Shown here in pieces: positions 32,553 through 32,591 of a DNA stretch of 32,591 nt. Source of the DNA: Gammaproteobacteria bacterium. GTDB taxonomy: Bacteria > Pseudomonadota > Gammaproteobacteria > Steroidobacterales > GCA-2729495. The notes under the pieces are model-generated. The model searched no databases. It saw nothing but the letters and a program-made list of their open reading frames with translations, and was not told the origin of the DNA. The stretch covers positions 1 through 32,591 of the forward strand of contig JAQWPD010000122.1 of assembly GCA_029245525.1 (NCBI GenBank), written 5' to 3'. The position numbers were made by a program, and so were the translations under genes. The number at the start of each line of letters is the position of its first letter. Position 1 is the first letter of the stretch.

Positions 32553-32591
32553 CCGGGTTTTCGAGAGTTCGAACTCATTGCTATGGCTGTG
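32549..32591 (-). CDS. pdxA: 3' end of the gene upstream of rsmA, probably pdxA
   Basis: At the window edge the minus strand carries 13 codons and a TGA that overlaps the rsmA ATG by ATGA. The residues TAIAMSSNSRKPG are too few for identification. In gammaproteobacteria this position is normally pdxA (4-hydroxythreonine-4-phosphate dehydrogenase), which often overlaps rsmA in this way. The call rests on gene order. Confidence 0.4.
   Translation of the reverse strand, partial: TAIAMSSNSRKPG

Overview
The window looks like chromosomal DNA from a gammaproteobacterium, probably a marine or aquatic heterotroph near the Cellvibrionales/Pseudomonadales. The evidence is the conserved block lgt-thyA plus (pdxA)-rsmA-apaG-apaH at the right end, an MsrA with high similarity to the E. 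coli type, a TIGR00153 (DUF47) + PiT phosphate pair, a TRAP-type binding protein, and an MCE/Mla-type lipid ABC system. Assignment below class level is inference. No rRNA, tRNA, CRISPR array, insertion sequence or phage gene was seen.

Layout, left to right. (1) 1-3482: 3' end of a TRAP substrate-binding protein with its terminator, msrA, a glycine-zipper lipoprotein, a YceI-like lipoprotein and a Tat-exported DUF1838 protein. A bidirectional terminator follows. (2) 3563-6741: a two-gene envelope O-acylation module on the minus strand (SGNH hydrolase, then AlgI-like MBOAT acyltransferase, joined by an ATGA overlap). (3) 6742-7393: an unassigned small ORF and a control region with palindromes. 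(4) 7394-10238: an MFS transporter followed by two tandem, paralogous proteins of a family I do not recognise. A DUF4404-like gene follows. (5) 10588-13918, minus strand: a four-gene cluster in the order membrane-anchored alpha/beta hydrolase, cytochrome c', diheme cytochrome c, haloalkane-dehalogenase-like protein. Both hydrolase-fold proteins have lost expected catalytic residues. (6) 14095-17694, plus strand: ABC permease, ABC ATPase, TetR regulator and an exported two-domain chelatase-like (CbiX-type) protein. A second chelatase-like paralog lies at 18430-19524, with a small membrane protein in opposite orientation between them. (7) 19521-23121, minus strand: a compact MCE system of STAS-MlaE permease, ATPase, MlaD-type protein and PqiC-type lipoprotein. 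(8) 23341-25275: phosphate uptake pair and terminator. (9) 25364-28675: a six-cysteine secreted protein, a decayed lipoprotein-anchored SDR oxidoreductase, a cupin and a DUF255 thioredoxin-like protein. (10) 28799-32591: the housekeeping block.

The parts most likely to hold undescribed biology are the MFS + tandem paralog cassette, the cytochrome cluster bracketed by degenerate hydrolase-fold proteins, and the duplicated periplasmic chelatase-like proteins, the first of which sits in an ABC/TetR operon. Functions there are inferred from motifs and gene order only; no database search was possible.
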